Assembly: GCA_023150195.1 (NCBI GenBank) | Contig: JAKLLI010000003.1 | Coordinates: 1-21,729, forward strand | Direction: 5' to 3' | DNA from: Azonexus sp. | GTDB lineage: Bacteria > Pseudomonadota > Gammaproteobacteria > Burkholderiales > Rhodocyclaceae | DNA length: 21,729 nt | Shown here: positions 7,668-18,232 of the stretch, piece after piece | Layout: every line of letters begins with the position of its first letter | Position numbering within the stretch: the stretch's first letter is position 1 | Made by a program: the position numbers and the translations under genes | The notes under the pieces: generated by a model | Database searches by the model: none | Told to the model about the DNA's origin: nothing | The model's input: only the letters and a program-made list of their open reading frames with translations

Positions 7668-8408
7668 TTACTTTCCCTTCGCCTCGCCCGCGACCCTGAT
7701 CGCGAAACCATTCGGATATCTCAAATCCACCACGGCCGGCGCCGAAGCCGCTGCCTGCTTCACCGCCGGATACACTGCTGCAAACCGCGCCAAACGTTCG
7801 AGCACGGGCGCTTTCGGGTGATCCCGCCCGATCTCGATCCGCGTTCCGTTGGCCAGCCGCAACTGCCAGGCCAGACGCGGCGACAAACTCAACTGCACCG
7901 GCAATTCGCCAGTTTTTGAAAACGCGGTGGAGAACAATTGAAAATGCTGCAACACCTCGCCGGCCGTGCCGTTCGGACCACTCAGCAGAGGCAAGGCAGC
8001 AAAGGTTTCCTCGCTGCCCAGGGCGGCAAAAACCTCGCCGTGGCTGTTCACCATCTCGGCCAGACCTTCGCCCCAGCGGGCCAGCGGCCGATGTTCCTCG
8101 ACCGAGACTTCCAGCGTATCCGGCCACACGCGGCGCACTTGCGCCTTGCGCACCCAGGGCAATTGCTCCAGCGCGACCCGCACCGCTTCCAGATCGATAC
8201 TGAAAAAATTGCCGCGCAAAGCCGACGGCAAGACCTGCTCGACCTCCCCGCGCCGGGTATGCGCCAAGGGTTCGACAAACACCACGGACTTGACCGGCAG
8301 CGACTGGACGCGCACCCCCCATACCGCCCCACCCGCCAGCAAGGCAGCAGCCGCCACCAGCATCAGCAGGTCGGCCAGGGTGTTGAGCAGTTGCGGTTTG
8401 TGCCACAT
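7668..8408 (-). CDS. ftsQ: Cell division protein FtsQ
   Basis: FtsQ is a bitopic inner-membrane protein that links the cytoplasmic Z ring to FtsB, FtsL and the septal synthases. It has 246 residues: a short cytoplasmic start MWHKPQLLN, one membrane helix at about 11-31, then a POTRA domain at about 37-108. In the POTRA part, LPVKSVVFVE, NFFSIDLEAV, LPWVRKAQVRRVWPDTLEV and EEHRPLARW follow the family pattern well. The FtsQ beta domain makes up the rest. GAGG lies 6 nt before the ATG at 8408. It follows ddl after an 8-bp gap, the first non-coding gap in the cluster counting from mraZ. Confidence 0.95.
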   Translation of the reverse strand: MWHKPQLLNTLADLLMLVAAAALLAGGAVWGVRVQSLPVKSVVFVEPLAHTRRGEVEQVLPSALRGNFFSIDLEAVRVALEQLPWVRKAQVRRVWPDTLEVSVEEHRPLARWGEGLAEMVNSHGEVFAALGSEETFAALPLLSGPNGTAGEVLQHFQLFSTAFSKTGELPVQLSLSPRLAWQLRLANGTRIEIGRDHPKAPVLERLARFAAVYPAVKQAAASAPAVVDLRYPNGFAIRVAGEAKGK

Positions 8409-8416
8409 TCATCGCC

Positions 8417-9322
8417 TCAGTCGGTCGCGGCCATTTCCAGCACCCGGCGCACCAGCGCCGGATAATCCAGCCCGGCCACCCGCGCCCCCATCGGCACCAG
8501 TGAGTGATCGGTCATGCCGGGCGCGGTGTTCACTTCCAGAAAATAGTGATTTCCGGCTTCGTCCATCAGAAAGTCGACCCGGCCCCACCCACGGCCACCC
8601 AACACGCGGAAGGCTTCCAGCGCCTGTTTGCGAATCTGCATTTCCTTGGCTTCCGGCAGGCCGCAGGGACAGAGATAGCGTGTGTCGTCGCGGTTGTATT
8701 TCGCTTCGTAGTCGTACCATTCGGTGGCTGGCTCGATCTTGATGATGGGCAGCACCTGATCGCCGACGATCCCCACCGTGTACTCGCCGCCCATCACCCC
8801 CTTTTCCGCGATCACCAACGGATCGTGGCGCGCCGCTTCCTCGTAGGCGGCCTTGAGTGCGCCGGGGGTCTTGACCTTGGTTACGCCGATCGATGAGCCT
8901 TCACGCGCCGGCTTCACGAACAAGGGCAAGCCCAGTTCATCTTCGATATCAGCAAAATCGGAATCCTCGGTGAGCAGGGCGTATTCCGGAATCGGCAAGC
9001 CTGCGGCCTGCCACATCAGCTTGGTGCGGAACTTGTCCATCGCCAATGCCGATGCCAGCACCCCGGAACCGGTGTAGGGAATATGCATGACTTCCAGGGC
9101 ACCCTGAATTGTGCCGTCTTCGCCATGTCGACCGTGCAAGGCGATAAAGGCACGGTCATAGCCCTTGAGCGCATCCAGCGGCTGCTCCGCCGGATCGAAG
9201 GGATGCGCATCAATGCCTTGGCCTTGCAGGGCAGCCAGTACGCGCGCCCCGCTGTTCAAGGACACCTCGCGCTCAGCCGAACTGCCGCCGAACATGACCG
9301 CTACTTTGCCCAATCCGCTCAT
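8417..9322 (-). CDS. ddl: D-alanine--D-alanine ligase
   Basis: This is an ATP-grasp enzyme that joins two D-alanines for the end of the murein pentapeptide, in the cytoplasm. It has 301 residues (E. coli DdlB 306). Key sites are visible: E18 in [17 protein letters not shown] at 63-70, the ATP-binding [13 protein letters not shown] at 135-147, and the omega loop WYDYEAKY at 202-209. [12 protein letters not shown] at 263-274 holds the metal and phosphate ligands. The tyrosine Y205 in the omega loop corresponds to E. coli Y216 and indicates D-Ala-D-Ala rather than D-Ala-D-lactate product. The ATG at 9322 overlaps the murC stop as ATGA; the much longer open frame upstream lies within murC and is not used. 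Its position matches E. coli ddlB. Confidence 0.97.
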   Translation of the reverse strand: MSGLGKVAVMFGGSSAEREVSLNSGARVLAALQGQGIDAHPFDPAEQPLDALKGYDRAFIALHGRHGEDGTIQGALEVMHIPYTGSGVLASALAMDKFRTKLMWQAAGLPIPEYALLTEDSDFADIEDELGLPLFVKPAREGSSIGVTKVKTPGALKAAYEEAARHDPLVIAEKGVMGGEYTVGIVGDQVLPIIKIEPATEWYDYEAKYNRDDTRYLCPCGLPEAKEMQIRKQALEAFRVLGGRGWGRVDFLMDEAGNHYFLEVNTAPGMTDHSLVPMGARVAGLDYPALVRRVLEMAATD

Positions 9323-10710
9323 ACGCCTTCCACCAATTTTCCGGGCACCGCACCAATCGAGCCGGCCCCCATGGTCAACACCACATCGCCATCGCGGGCG
9401 ACATCCAGAATGGTTTGCGGCATTGCCGCGATGTCTTCGACAAACACCGGCTCCACCTTGCCGGCAACGCGCAGGGCGCGGGCCAGCGCCCGGCCGTCGG
9501 CCGCCACAATGGGGGCTTCGCCAGCGGCGTAGATTTCTGCCAGACACAGGGCGTCGACCGTAGACAGGACTTTGACGAAATCCTCGAAGCAATCCCGCGT
9601 CCGGGTATAGCGATGCGGCTGGAAGGCCAGCAGCAGGCGACGCCCGGGGAAAGCCCCGCGGGCTGCAGCCAGCGTCGCCGCCATTTCGACCGGGTGATGG
9701 CCGTAGTCATCCACGACCGTGCAACGGCCGCCTGACGGCAGGGCCACTTCGCCATAACGCTGAAAGCGGCGTCCGACCCCCTTGAACTCCGCCAGCGCCT
9801 TGACGATGGCGGCATCTGAAATACCCACTTCGGTCGCGACGGCGATGGCGGCCAGTGCATTCAGCACGTTGTGCATGCCCGGCGTATTCAGGGTGATGTC
9901 CAGACGGGAGATCGAGCCGTTCACCCGCACGCAGGTAAAACGCATCTGTCCCGCATCGGCGACCACATTTTCGGCGTGGAAATTGCAAGCTGGATCCAGG
10001 CCATAGGTGACGATTTGCTTGGCCACCTGGGGCAGGATGGCGCGCACGTTGGCATCATCGCCGCAGACCACGGCCACCCCATAAAAGGGCAGGCGATTCA
10101 GAAAGTCGACAAAGGCCCCCTTGAGCCGTTCGAAGTCGTGACCATAGGTTTCCATATGGTCGGCGTCGATATTCGTCACCACGGAAATCACCGGTGACAA
10201 AAACAGGAAGGAAGCATCCGATTCGTCAGCCTCAGCGACCAGGAAATCGCCCTGCCCCAGGCGGGCATTGGCCCCGGCTGCGTTCAGACGACCGCCGATG
10301 ACGAAGGTCGGATCCACGCCACCCTCCGCGAGAATGCTGGTCACCAAGCTGGTGGTGGTGGTTTTTCCGTGTGTCCCGGCAATCGCAATGCCGTGCTTCA
10401 GGCGCATCAACTCGGCCAGCATTTGTGCCCGCGGGACGACGGGGATGTGCCTTTCCCGCGCCGCCATCACTTCCGGATTGTCTTCCTTGACCGCAGTAGA
10501 GATGACCACAGCATCGGCACCTGCGATGTTTTCTGCGGCATGGCCAATGACCACGCGCACGCCCTCGCCTTCCAGACGGCGCGTGGTCGCGCTGGCCGCG
10601 AGATCGGAGCCGCTCACCGTGTAGTTCAGGTGGGCCAGCACTTCGGCGATACCGCTCATGCCGGAACCACCGACACCGACAAAGTGGATATGTTTGACTT
10701 TATGTTTCAT
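9319..10710 (-). CDS. murC: UDP-N-acetylmuramate--L-alanine ligase MurC
   Basis: MurC adds L-alanine to UDP-MurNAc with ATP, the first peptide step of murein precursor synthesis. It has 463 residues. The N-terminal UDP-binding Rossmann domain has [17 protein letters not shown] from residue 9. The ATP-binding P loop is [10 protein letters not shown] at 111-120, and the Mur-ligase domain has ESDASFL and [11 protein letters not shown]. The C-terminal domain has [11 protein letters not shown] and FQPHRYTRT, both diagnostic of MurC. The ATG at 10710 overlaps the murG stop as ATGA, and its own stop overlaps the ddl start in the same way. Confidence 0.98.
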   Translation of the reverse strand: MKHKVKHIHFVGVGGSGMSGIAEVLAHLNYTVSGSDLAASATTRRLEGEGVRVVIGHAAENIAGADAVVISTAVKEDNPEVMAARERHIPVVPRAQMLAELMRLKHGIAIAGTHGKTTTTSLVTSILAEGGVDPTFVIGGRLNAAGANARLGQGDFLVAEADESDASFLFLSPVISVVTNIDADHMETYGHDFERLKGAFVDFLNRLPFYGVAVVCGDDANVRAILPQVAKQIVTYGLDPACNFHAENVVADAGQMRFTCVRVNGSISRLDITLNTPGMHNVLNALAAIAVATEVGISDAAIVKALAEFKGVGRRFQRYGEVALPSGGRCTVVDDYGHHPVEMAATLAAARGAFPGRRLLLAFQPHRYTRTRDCFEDFVKVLSTVDALCLAEIYAAGEAPIVAADGRALARALRVAGKVEPVFVEDIAAMPQTILDVARDGDVVLTMGAGSIGAVPGKLVEGV

Positions 10711-11771
10711 TTGGCAATAGCTCGACAGAGGTTGGCCACGTCGTCCGTGGCACTTGGCTTGGCCAGACTGCGGGCCTTTTCGGCCATTTCCAGCAGTTGA
10801 CCGCGCGAGTAGTTGCGGATCAGCTCGATGCTGTCCGGCGTCAGTTCGTTTTGGGGCAGGAGGAAAGCACCGCCGACATTCACGAGGAATTTGGCATTCC
10901 CGGTTTGATGGTCATCCACCGCATGCGGGAAGGGCACCAGGATACTGGGCACGCCAGCCGCCGCCAGTTCCGCAATGGTCAGCGCACCGGCGCGACAGAT
11001 CACCAGATCCGCCCAACCGTAGGCGCCGGCCATGTCCTCAATAAAGGGCACGCAATGCGCATCCACCCCCACGGCGGCATACGCGGCCTTCAAGGCCTCG
11101 ATATGCTGTTCGCCGGCTTGATGCACGATTTGCGGCAAGGCATCCGCTGTCAACCGGGCCATCCCTTGCGGGACAATCTCATTCAAGGCCTTGGCGCCCA
11201 GACTGCCGCCGATGACCAGCACGCGCAACGCACCGCTACGCTCGGCAAACCGTTCCGCCGGCGCCGGCAAGGCGGCAATTTCCGGACGCACCGGGTTGCC
11301 CAGCCATTCCGCCCCGGGCAACACCGCCGGAAAACCGCTGACGATGCGATCGGCCACCCGGGCCAGGACCTTGTTCGCCAGCCCGGCAACCGAGTTTTGC
11401 TCATGCAGCACCAGCGGCACGCCGGTCAGCGCCGCCATCATGCCGCCTGGAAAGGTGATGTAGCCGCCCATGCCGAGCACGACATCGGGGCGTACCAGAC
11501 GCATCGCCTGCAAGCCTTGCCAAAAACCCCGCAACAAATTCAGCGGCAGCATCAGCTTGCGCTTCAGCCCTTTACCCCGCAACGCGGAAAACTTGACCCA
11601 GACCATTTCAAAGCCATGCTGAGGCACCAGACGGGCTTCCATGCCCTCCGGATTACCCAGCCAGACCACCCGCCAGCCCGCTTCGCGCATGGCCTTGGCC
11701 ACCGCCAAGGCCGGGAAAATATGTCCCCCGGTCCCGCCGGCCATCACCATGAGGGTTTTTTTGACGCTCAT
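10707..11771 (-). CDS. murG: UDP-GlcNAc:undecaprenyl-PP-MurNAc-pentapeptide GlcNAc transferase MurG
   Basis: MurG converts lipid I to lipid II on the cytoplasmic face of the inner membrane (GT28 family). It has 354 residues. The first glycine-rich loop is [16 protein letters not shown] from residue 10. Further family motifs are [12 protein letters not shown] at 99-110, [12 protein letters not shown] at 123-134, [11 protein letters not shown] at 188-198, and the sugar-nucleotide site [18 protein letters not shown] at 259-276 with E268. The ATG at 11771 is preceded by GGAGG at a 6-nt spacing, and it overlaps the ftsW stop as ATGA. The long open frame upstream belongs to antiphase reading of ftsW. 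Confidence 0.98.
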   Translation of the reverse strand: MSVKKTLMVMAGGTGGHIFPALAVAKAMREAGWRVVWLGNPEGMEARLVPQHGFEMVWVKFSALRGKGLKRKLMLPLNLLRGFWQGLQAMRLVRPDVVLGMGGYITFPGGMMAALTGVPLVLHEQNSVAGLANKVLARVADRIVSGFPAVLPGAEWLGNPVRPEIAALPAPAERFAERSGALRVLVIGGSLGAKALNEIVPQGMARLTADALPQIVHQAGEQHIEALKAAYAAVGVDAHCVPFIEDMAGAYGWADLVICRAGALTIAELAAAGVPSILVPFPHAVDDHQTGNAKFLVNVGGAFLLPQNELTPDSIELIRNYSRGQLLEMAEKARSLAKPSATDDVANLCRAIAK

Positions 11772-12931
11772 AGTTTGCCTCCGCGCATCAGTTGTCGATT
11801 TTCCCAATCCACGCGGAGCAGGATGGCCAGCGCGATGCAATTGGCGAGAATGCCGGAGCCGCCAAAACTCATCAGCGGCAGGGTCAGGCCCTTGGTCGGC
11901 AGCAAGCCGACATTGACGCCCATGTTGATGAAGGACTGCACGCCAAACCAGATGCCCATGCCCATCGCCACCAGCGCGGGATAGAGGCGATCCAGCTGCA
12001 CGCTCTGGCGGCCAATGGCAAAGGCGCGCTGCACCAGGACGGCAAACAGGGCAATCACGGTCAACACACCGACAAAGCCCAATTCCTCGGCGATCACCGC
12101 CAGCAGAAAATCGGTGTGAGCTTCCGGCAAGTAAAAGAGTTTTTCCACGCTGGCACCAAGCCCGACGCCAAACAGTTCGCCGCGGCCAAAGGCGATCAGC
12201 GAATGCGACAACTGATAGCCCCGCCCGAAGGCATCTGCCCACGGGTCCATGAAACCGAAAATGCGATCACGACGATAGGGCGAGACGATGATCATCACGG
12301 CAAAGGCAATCAGCAAGCCGACGATCAGGATGGCGAACATGCGTGCCCGCAGCCCGCCCAGAAAAAGAATGCCCATGGCGATGGAGATGATGACCACGAA
12401 GGCGCCGAAATCCGGCTCCTTAAGCAACAACATCCCGACAATGGCCATCGCGCCGAACATCGGCAGAAAGGCCTGCTTGAGGTCGTGCATCACATTAATT
12501 TTGCGCACGGTGTAGTCCGCCGCATAGAGCACGGCGAACATCTTCATCAGTTCGGAAGGTTGCAAATTGGCGAAGCCCAGCGGCAGCCAGCGGCGCGCCC
12601 CATTCACATCGCGCCCCAGACCGGGAATCAGCACAATCGCCAGCAAAAAAACGCCGATCATGAACAAATGGGGGGCATAACGCTGCCAGACCTTGAGCGG
12701 CACCTGAAAAGCGAGCATCGCCGCAACCATGCCGATCCCCAGAAACACGGTGTGACGCACCAGGTAATACGCCGGCTGGTGATTGGTGAAACGTCCGCCC
12801 TCGGCGATCGCGATCGAGGCGGAATAGACCATGACCAAGCCGCCAAACAGCAGGGCCAGCACGCTCCAGAGCAGGACGTAATCGATTTCCTGCATCGGAC
12901 GGCGTGGCGCTTCGAGGGCCGAAAGCATCAT
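11768..12931 (-). CDS. ftsW: Septal peptidoglycan glycosyltransferase FtsW (SEDS family)
   Basis: FtsW is the polytopic SEDS protein that polymerises lipid II at the septum together with FtsI. It has 387 residues and about ten membrane helices. Family motifs are [14 protein letters not shown] at 106-119, QPSELMK at 124-130, KEPDFG at 171-176, [20 protein letters not shown] at 236-255, PEAHTDF at 269-275 and PLMSFGGSG at 352-360. D274 in PEAHTDF is the conserved acidic residue of this extracellular loop. Two ATGs adjoin: 12931 overlaps the murD stop by 4 bp (ATGA) and 12928 by 1 bp. AAGGAG stands 8 nt before the first, so I chose 12931. A third ATG at residue 13 is also possible. Confidence 0.97.
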   Translation of the reverse strand: MMLSALEAPRRPMQEIDYVLLWSVLALLFGGLVMVYSASIAIAEGGRFTNHQPAYYLVRHTVFLGIGMVAAMLAFQVPLKVWQRYAPHLFMIGVFLLAIVLIPGLGRDVNGARRWLPLGFANLQPSELMKMFAVLYAADYTVRKINVMHDLKQAFLPMFGAMAIVGMLLLKEPDFGAFVVIISIAMGILFLGGLRARMFAILIVGLLIAFAVMIIVSPYRRDRIFGFMDPWADAFGRGYQLSHSLIAFGRGELFGVGLGASVEKLFYLPEAHTDFLLAVIAEELGFVGVLTVIALFAVLVQRAFAIGRQSVQLDRLYPALVAMGMGIWFGVQSFINMGVNVGLLPTKGLTLPLMSFGGSGILANCIALAILLRVDWENRQLMRGGKL

Positions 12932-14280
12932 GGCGCCAGCTCCTTGACCGCATCGATGAAGGCCTGAGCGCGGTGCGCATAGTTGCGGTACATGTCTAGG
13001 CTGGCACAGGCCGGCGACAACAGAACACAATCGCCGCGCTGTGCTTGTGCCGCCAGCCAGCGCACGGCATCGCGCATGTCGCCAACAATACGGGTCGGCA
13101 CGCCGCTACCTTCCAGTGCCATGCCGATGGCTGCGGCATCGCGGCCGATCAGCGCAATCGCCCGGCCATGCTTTTCCAGTGCCGGCTTGAGCGGTGAGAA
13201 ATCCTGGCCCTTGCCATCACCACCGAGCACGATGGCCAACTTGCGACCCATGCCTTCGATGGCAGCCAAGGTGGCGCCGACGTTGGTCCCCTTGGAATCA
13301 TCCACGTACAGCACGCCATCGATTTCGGCGACGGTCTCTACGCGATGCGCCAGTCCCTTGAACGCCTTCAAGGGCGCCATCAGGCGTTCCAGGTCGACGC
13401 CAATCGCATCGCAGAGTGCCAGCGCAGCCAAGGCGTTCGCCGCGTTGTGCAAGCCGCTCAACTGCAGATCGGCCACCGCGATCAGGCGATCCTGACCCCG
13501 CCACAAGGCAGCTTCCTTGTAGCCAAAATCCGTTGCCCGCGAGGGCGGATTCAGTCCGAAAGTGATCATCCGGCGCCCACAACGGCCATTCGCCATCGAC
13601 CAGTCATCGTCGCGATTGAGGATCATCGCGCCCTTGCCCTGAAAGATCCGCGACTTGGCCTGCGCGTAATTCGCGAGACTGCCCTCGTAGCGATCCAGAT
13701 GGTCTTCCGAAATGTTCAACACCGTCGCCGCGTCGGCGTGCAGATGGTGCGTGGTCTCCAGCTGGAAGCTGGACAATTCCACCACCCAGACCTGCGGCAA
13801 GGCGCCGGCATCCTGCGCATCCATCAACGCATCCAAGGCTGAGGGCGAAATGTTGCCGCAAGCCACTGCCGGGATACCCGCGCTCTTGAGCAGATGGGCC
13901 GTGAGTGCGGTAGTCGTGGTTTTGCCGTTGCTGCCGGTAATGGCCAGGATTTTCGAACCCGGCACCTGTTCGCGCACACCGTCGGCAAACAACTCGATTT
14001 CCGAGATCAGGGGCAGGTTGACCGCAGCAATGGCCGGTGTTGCCTTGGGCACCCCGGGCGACAGGGCAATCACGTCCATGCCGGCGAAGGTCGCCTCGTT
14101 GAAGGCACCGCAACGCAATTCAGCACCCGGCGCGACCGCATCCAAAGCCGCCACATTCGGCGGATTCCCCCGCGAATCGGCAACGCGCACGATGGCGCCC
14201 TGGCGATGCAGCCACTTGGCCATCGCCAGTCCGGACTCTCCGAGTCCGACCACCAGAACGCGTTTGCCCTGAAGTTCCAT
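12928..14280 (-). CDS. murD: UDP-MurNAc-L-alanine--D-glutamate ligase MurD
   Basis: MurD adds D-glutamate to UDP-MurNAc-L-Ala with ATP. It has 450 residues. The N-terminal UDP-binding domain shows [17 protein letters not shown] from residue 8 and LSPGVP at 73-78. The P loop is [18 protein letters not shown] from residue 114. The Mur-ligase core has [10 protein letters not shown], and the C-terminal domain has [13 protein letters not shown] and [19 protein letters not shown], which are MurD hallmarks. The ATG at 14280 directly follows the mraY TAA with no base between. Its stop overlaps the ftsW start. Confidence 0.98.
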   Translation of the reverse strand: MELQGKRVLVVGLGESGLAMAKWLHRQGAIVRVADSRGNPPNVAALDAVAPGAELRCGAFNEATFAGMDVIALSPGVPKATPAIAAVNLPLISEIELFADGVREQVPGSKILAITGSNGKTTTTALTAHLLKSAGIPAVACGNISPSALDALMDAQDAGALPQVWVVELSSFQLETTHHLHADAATVLNISEDHLDRYEGSLANYAQAKSRIFQGKGAMILNRDDDWSMANGRCGRRMITFGLNPPSRATDFGYKEAALWRGQDRLIAVADLQLSGLHNAANALAALALCDAIGVDLERLMAPLKAFKGLAHRVETVAEIDGVLYVDDSKGTNVGATLAAIEGMGRKLAIVLGGDGKGQDFSPLKPALEKHGRAIALIGRDAAAIGMALEGSGVPTRIVGDMRDAVRWLAAQAQRGDCVLLSPACASLDMYRNYAHRAQAFIDAVKELAP

Positions 14281-15384
14281 TTAGCGCAGCTTCAAGCTTG
14301 CCAGTCCGATCAGGACCAGCATGATGGTGATGATCCAGAAGCGGACGACCACCTGCGTCTCCTTCCAGCCCGTTTGTTCGAAATGGTGGTGCAGCGGCGC
14401 CATGCGCAAAATGCGGCGGCCTTCACCGTACTTTTTCTTGGTGTACTTGAAGTAGCTGACTTGCAGCATGACCGACAGGGTCTCGACAACGAAAATGCCG
14501 CCCATGATCACCAGCACGATTTCCTGGCGCACGATCACGGCGACGGTGCCCAGCGCGGCGCCCAGCGACAGGGCACCGACATCGCCCATGAAAACTTCCG
14601 CGGGATAGGCGTTGAACCAGAGAAAGCCCAGCCCGGCCCCGGCGATGGCGCCGAGCAGGATGCACAACTCCCCGGCGCCCGGCACGTAGGGCACCAGCAG
14701 GTATTTGGCATACACCGCATTGCCGGCAACGTAGGCGAAAATTGCGAAGGCCGCAGAAATCATCACCGTCGGCATGATCGCCAGGCCATCCAGGCCATCC
14801 GTCAGATTCACCGCGTTACTGGTGCCGACAATCACGAAATAGGTCAGCACGATGAAACCGATGATGCCCAGCGGATAGGCGACGGTTTTGAAGAAAGGCA
14901 CGATCAGTTGGGTTTGTGCGGTCGACGTCGCCGAGAACGCCAAAAACAGCGCAGCACCCAAGCCCAGCACCGACTGCCACAAATACTTCCACTTGGCCGA
15001 CAAGCCCTTGGGATCGCGATACACCACCTTTTTCCAGTCGTCGTACCAGCCGACGATGCCATAGCCCAACGTGACGACCAGCACGGTCCACACATACTTG
15101 TTGGTCAAATCGCCCCACAGCAACGTCGTCACACCAATGGCGATCAGGATCAGCACGCCGCCCATGGTCGGCGTGCCGGATTTGACGAGGTGCGTCTGCG
15201 GCCCATCCGTCCGCACCGCCTGCCCGATTTTCTTGGCCGCCAGCCAGCGAATCACGCCCGGACCCGCAACGAAGGAAATCATCAGTGCTGTCATCGTGGC
15301 CAGCACGGTACGCAGGGTGATGTAATTGAAGACATTGAAAAATCGAATGTCCTGGGCCAGCCATTGGGCCAAAGCGAGCAGCAT
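14281..15384 (-). CDS. mraY: Phospho-MurNAc-pentapeptide translocase MraY
   Basis: MraY transfers phospho-MurNAc-pentapeptide from UDP to undecaprenyl phosphate, making lipid I in the inner membrane. It has 367 residues with about ten membrane helices. The catalytic and metal-binding residues are all visible: D115 and D116 in [10 protein letters not shown]193 and D196 in [11 protein letters not shown]268 in [12 protein letters not shown], and the histidine triad H332-H334 in [11 protein letters not shown]. The ATG at 15384 shares one base with the murF stop (TGATG). GGAG lies 8 nt upstream inside murF. Confidence 0.98.
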   Translation of the reverse strand: MLLALAQWLAQDIRFFNVFNYITLRTVLATMTALMISFVAGPGVIRWLAAKKIGQAVRTDGPQTHLVKSGTPTMGGVLILIAIGVTTLLWGDLTNKYVWTVLVVTLGYGIVGWYDDWKKVVYRDPKGLSAKWKYLWQSVLGLGAALFLAFSATSTAQTQLIVPFFKTVAYPLGIIGFIVLTYFVIVGTSNAVNLTDGLDGLAIMPTVMISAAFAIFAYVAGNAVYAKYLLVPYVPGAGELCILLGAIAGAGLGFLWFNAYPAEVFMGDVGALSLGAALGTVAVIVRQEIVLVIMGGIFVVETLSVMLQVSYFKYTKKKYGEGRRILRMAPLHHHFEQTGWKETQVVVRFWIITIMLVLIGLASLKLR

Positions 15385-16754
15385 CAGTGTTTCTCCCCGG
15401 CGGACGGTTGCGCTGCCAGCGCATCGGCCACCCTTTCCATTTTCATAAAGCGCGACCCCTTCACCAGCACCGTGGTTTCCGGGCCCAATTCCTTGTCGAC
15501 CGCAGCGATCAATTTGTCGATGTTGCAGAAATGGCGAGCACCCTCGCCAAAATTCCGCACTGCCACCTTGCTGACGTCACCCAGCGCATAGAGACGGTCG
15601 ATGCCCTGGCTCTTTGCATAACCGCCAATTTCATCGTGATACTGCGCGCTCGCGTCGCCAATCTCGCCCATATCGCCCAGCACCAGCACCTTGCGCCCCA
15701 TGGTGCTGGCCAGCACATCGATCCCGGCGCGGACAGAATCCGGATTGGCGTTGTAGGTGTCGTCAAGAATTTCGGCGCCACACCTACCGGCACGGCGCTG
15801 CAAACGGCCTTTGACGCCGGCAAAGGCGCGCAGACCGGCGAGCACAGCATCCATTGGCAGTCCCGCCGCCAGTCCGGCGGCAGCGGCCGCCACGGCATTG
15901 CGGGCGTTATGGCGCCCGGGAATCGCCAGCGCGACCTCGCCTTCACCCTCTGGCGCAGAAATCGCCAGCGTCGTTTCCAGCCCATGCAGACGAACCTTCG
16001 CCCGCACGTCGGCCGGCTGATCGATGCCAAAGGTACGCACGGTCCGTCCGGCCGCCAGGGTCTGCCACAAGGCAGCGTAGGCATCATCGGCATTGATCAC
16101 CGCAACACCCGTCGCTGGCAGACCGTTGAAAATACTGCCTTTTTCGCGCGCCACCTCATCCAGTTCGCCCATACCTTCCAGATGGGCACGCTGGGCGTTG
16201 TTGACCAGGGCGACGGTCGGCTGCCCAATACGGGTCAGATAATCGATTTCGCCCGGATGATTCATGCCCATCTCGATCACCGCCGCCCGATGCCCGGCAT
16301 GCAGACCGAGCAGGGTCAGCGGCAAGCCAATGTCGTTGTTCAGGTTGCCGCGCGTGGCCAGTACGGCGTCGCCAAACGCCGCAGTCAGCATGGCGGCGAT
16401 CATTTCCTTGGTCGTCGTTTTCCCGTTGGAGCCGGTCACGGCAATCACCGGTCGCGCAAAACGGGCACGCCAGGCCGCGGCCAGTTGACCGAGGGCAAGG
16501 CGGGTATCGGCAACACAGACCGCAGACACGCCCACCGGCACCGCCTCACGACGACTGACCAGCAGGGCCGCCGCGCCTGAAGCAAGCGCCTGCGCCAAAA
16601 AGTCATGCGCATCGAAACGCTCGCCGGCCAGTGCAATGAACAATTGACCCGCGCCGATCGCCCGGGTATCAGTCGATACGCCTTGCACCCGCAAATCCGT
16701 GCCGATCAACTCGCCGGCAACGGCATGTGCAACTTCCGAGAGCATCCAGTCCAT
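15384..16754 (-). CDS. murF: UDP-MurNAc-tripeptide--D-alanyl-D-alanine ligase MurF
   Basis: MurF adds the D-Ala-D-Ala dipeptide made by Ddl, completing the cytoplasmic UDP-MurNAc-pentapeptide. It has 456 residues. The N-terminal domain has [20 protein letters not shown] from residue 26. The P loop is [13 protein letters not shown] from residue 106. Other MurF motifs are [25 protein letters not shown], and [14 protein letters not shown] in the C-terminal domain. The ATG at 16754 shares one base with the murE stop (TAATG), and GGAGG stands 7 nt upstream. Its stop shares one base with mraY. Confidence 0.98.
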   Translation of the reverse strand: MDWMLSEVAHAVAGELIGTDLRVQGVSTDTRAIGAGQLFIALAGERFDAHDFLAQALASGAAALLVSRREAVPVGVSAVCVADTRLALGQLAAAWRARFARPVIAVTGSNGKTTTKEMIAAMLTAAFGDAVLATRGNLNNDIGLPLTLLGLHAGHRAAVIEMGMNHPGEIDYLTRIGQPTVALVNNAQRAHLEGMGELDEVAREKGSIFNGLPATGVAVINADDAYAALWQTLAAGRTVRTFGIDQPADVRAKVRLHGLETTLAISAPEGEGEVALAIPGRHNARNAVAAAAAGLAAGLPMDAVLAGLRAFAGVKGRLQRRAGRCGAEILDDTYNANPDSVRAGIDVLASTMGRKVLVLGDMGEIGDASAQYHDEIGGYAKSQGIDRLYALGDVSKVAVRNFGEGARHFCNIDKLIAAVDKELGPETTVLVKGSRFMKMERVADALAAQPSAGEKH

Positions 16755-18232
16755 TACCTTGCCTCCTCACGGTTTGCCTGACGCGCTGCCAGGGCCGCTT
16801 CGGCGTGGGCAACATCCGAGAACGGATGGCGCACGCCGCCAATGTCCTGATAGGACTCGTGTCCCTTCCCCGCCAGCAGAATCACATCCTGCGGCGCCGC
16901 GCCGGCAATCGCCATCGCAATGGCCCGTGCCCGGTCAATTTCGGTTTCCGCCCGGGCGCAGCCGGCCAGGATGTCATCGATGATGGCCTGCGCAACTTCA
17001 TGGCGTGGATTGTCACTGGTCACCAGCACACGATCCGCGATCCGTTCGGCCACCGCCCCCATTTCCGGACGCTTGCCGCGATCACGGTCACCACCACAGC
17101 CGAACACCACGACCAACTTGCCGCCCCGGCCATCGGCCACCGGACGCAAAGCGCGCAGCGCGTTGTCGAGTGCGTCCGGGGTGTGCGCGTAATCCACCAC
17201 GACCAGAGGCGCATCGTTACCGCCCAGCCGTTCCATGCGGCCCGGTGGTGGCGTCAATTCAGACAAACGCAATCCGACTTCATGTGCCGCCATTCCGGCA
17301 TCGTGCAAAACGGCCGCCGTCGCCAGCAGATTGGAGACGTTGTAGCGACCGACCAGCCCGGTATCGACCGTCGTGCGGCCGTTCGGCAAGACCAGCGAGA
17401 AGCGCTGACCAAAAGGCGTATCGACCAACTCCTCGGCACGCACCAGTGCATGGAAATCCCGCCGCTGATCGCCAATGCCATAACCCAGCACCCGGATGGC
17501 GGAGGTTTCCCGCATCAACTGCACACCCATCGCATCGTCAAGGTTGATGATCGCCGTCCGCAAACGAGGCCACTGGAAGAGGCGCGCCTTGGCCGCCGCA
17601 TAGGCTTCCATGCTGCCGTGGTAATCGAGATGATCGCGGGTGAAATTGGTGAAGACCGCCACGTCGACCCGGGCTCCGTTCATGCGGCCTTCTTCGATGC
17701 CGATGGAACTGGCTTCCAGCGCGCAGGCAGCCGCCTTGCGCTCACGAAAATCAGCGAGGTAACGCATCAGTGTCGTGGCTTCCGGCGTCGTGAAGCCGGT
17801 TTCTTCCAACGCATCCGGGAAGCCGGCACCCAGCGTACCGATCAAAGCGCAAGGCTTGGGATAGACCCGGGCGATGCACTGGCTGATTGTGGTCTTGCCA
17901 TTGGTGCCGGTAATCGCGATCAGCGACAGCCCCTCGCTGGGATGACCATACACCGCATGCGCCAGCGGACCCGCTAACTCGCGCAGCGACTTGGCCGGCA
18001 GATTAGGCACGGTCCACGCCGGGTTCCAGACAAAATCCCCGCCCGGCTGCCAGACCACGGCCAGCGCCCCGCGGTCCAGCGCATCCGCGATGTAGCGACG
18101 GCCATCGGCCAGATCACCGGGATAGGCCAGAAACACATCGCCCGGCCGCACCTGACGGCTGTCATCAGCGACGCCAGTGGGCGACAGGCCCATGGCTTCG
18201 AGACTCGTCAGCAGTTGCATATGCGCGCTCAT
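16754..18232 (-). CDS. murE: UDP-MurNAc-L-Ala-D-Glu--meso-diaminopimelate ligase MurE
   Basis: MurE adds the third residue of the stem peptide. It has 492 residues. The N-terminal domain shows VADDSRQVRPGDVFLAYPG from residue 21. The P loop is ITGTNGKTT at 107-115, and TRDHLDYHGSM at 198-208 is a family motif. The lysine in AYAAAKARLF (K215) fits the carbamylated lysine of Mur ligases. SDNPR at 406-410 is the meso-diaminopimelate selectivity motif; lysine-adding enzymes have a different one. The ATG at 18232 overlaps the ftsI stop as ATGA with AAGGAG 5 nt upstream. A second ATG four codons on is less well placed. Confidence 0.98.
   Translation of the reverse strand: MSAHMQLLTSLEAMGLSPTGVADDSRQVRPGDVFLAYPGDLADGRRYIADALDRGALAVVWQPGGDFVWNPAWTVPNLPAKSLRELAGPLAHAVYGHPSEGLSLIAITGTNGKTTISQCIARVYPKPCALIGTLGAGFPDALEETGFTTPEATTLMRYLADFRERKAAACALEASSIGIEEGRMNGARVDVAVFTNFTRDHLDYHGSMEAYAAAKARLFQWPRLRTAIINLDDAMGVQLMRETSAIRVLGYGIGDQRRDFHALVRAEELVDTPFGQRFSLVLPNGRTTVDTGLVGRYNVSNLLATAAVLHDAGMAAHEVGLRLSELTPPPGRMERLGGNDAPLVVVDYAHTPDALDNALRALRPVADGRGGKLVVVFGCGGDRDRGKRPEMGAVAERIADRVLVTSDNPRHEVAQAIIDDILAGCARAETEIDRARAIAMAIAGAAPQDVILLAGKGHESYQDIGGVRHPFSDVAHAEAALAARQANREEAR

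Noticed and set aside
9323..9592. N-terminal extension of ddl by about 90 residues
   Set aside because: The extension lies in murC in another frame and is Arg/Gly-rich without family similarity. The start at 9322 gives the normal Ddl length and an ATGA overlap.
11772..12242. N-terminal extension of murG by about 157 residues
   Set aside because: It is an alternate frame of ftsW; the ATG at 11771 has a perfect Shine-Dalgarno site and the usual MurG N terminus.
13894..15591. Plus-strand open frame of 565 codons opposite murD, mraY and murF
   Set aside because: It is antisense to three certain genes. Its product is rich in His, Gln, Arg and Asp with no membrane or domain pattern, as expected from a mirror frame of GC-rich codons.
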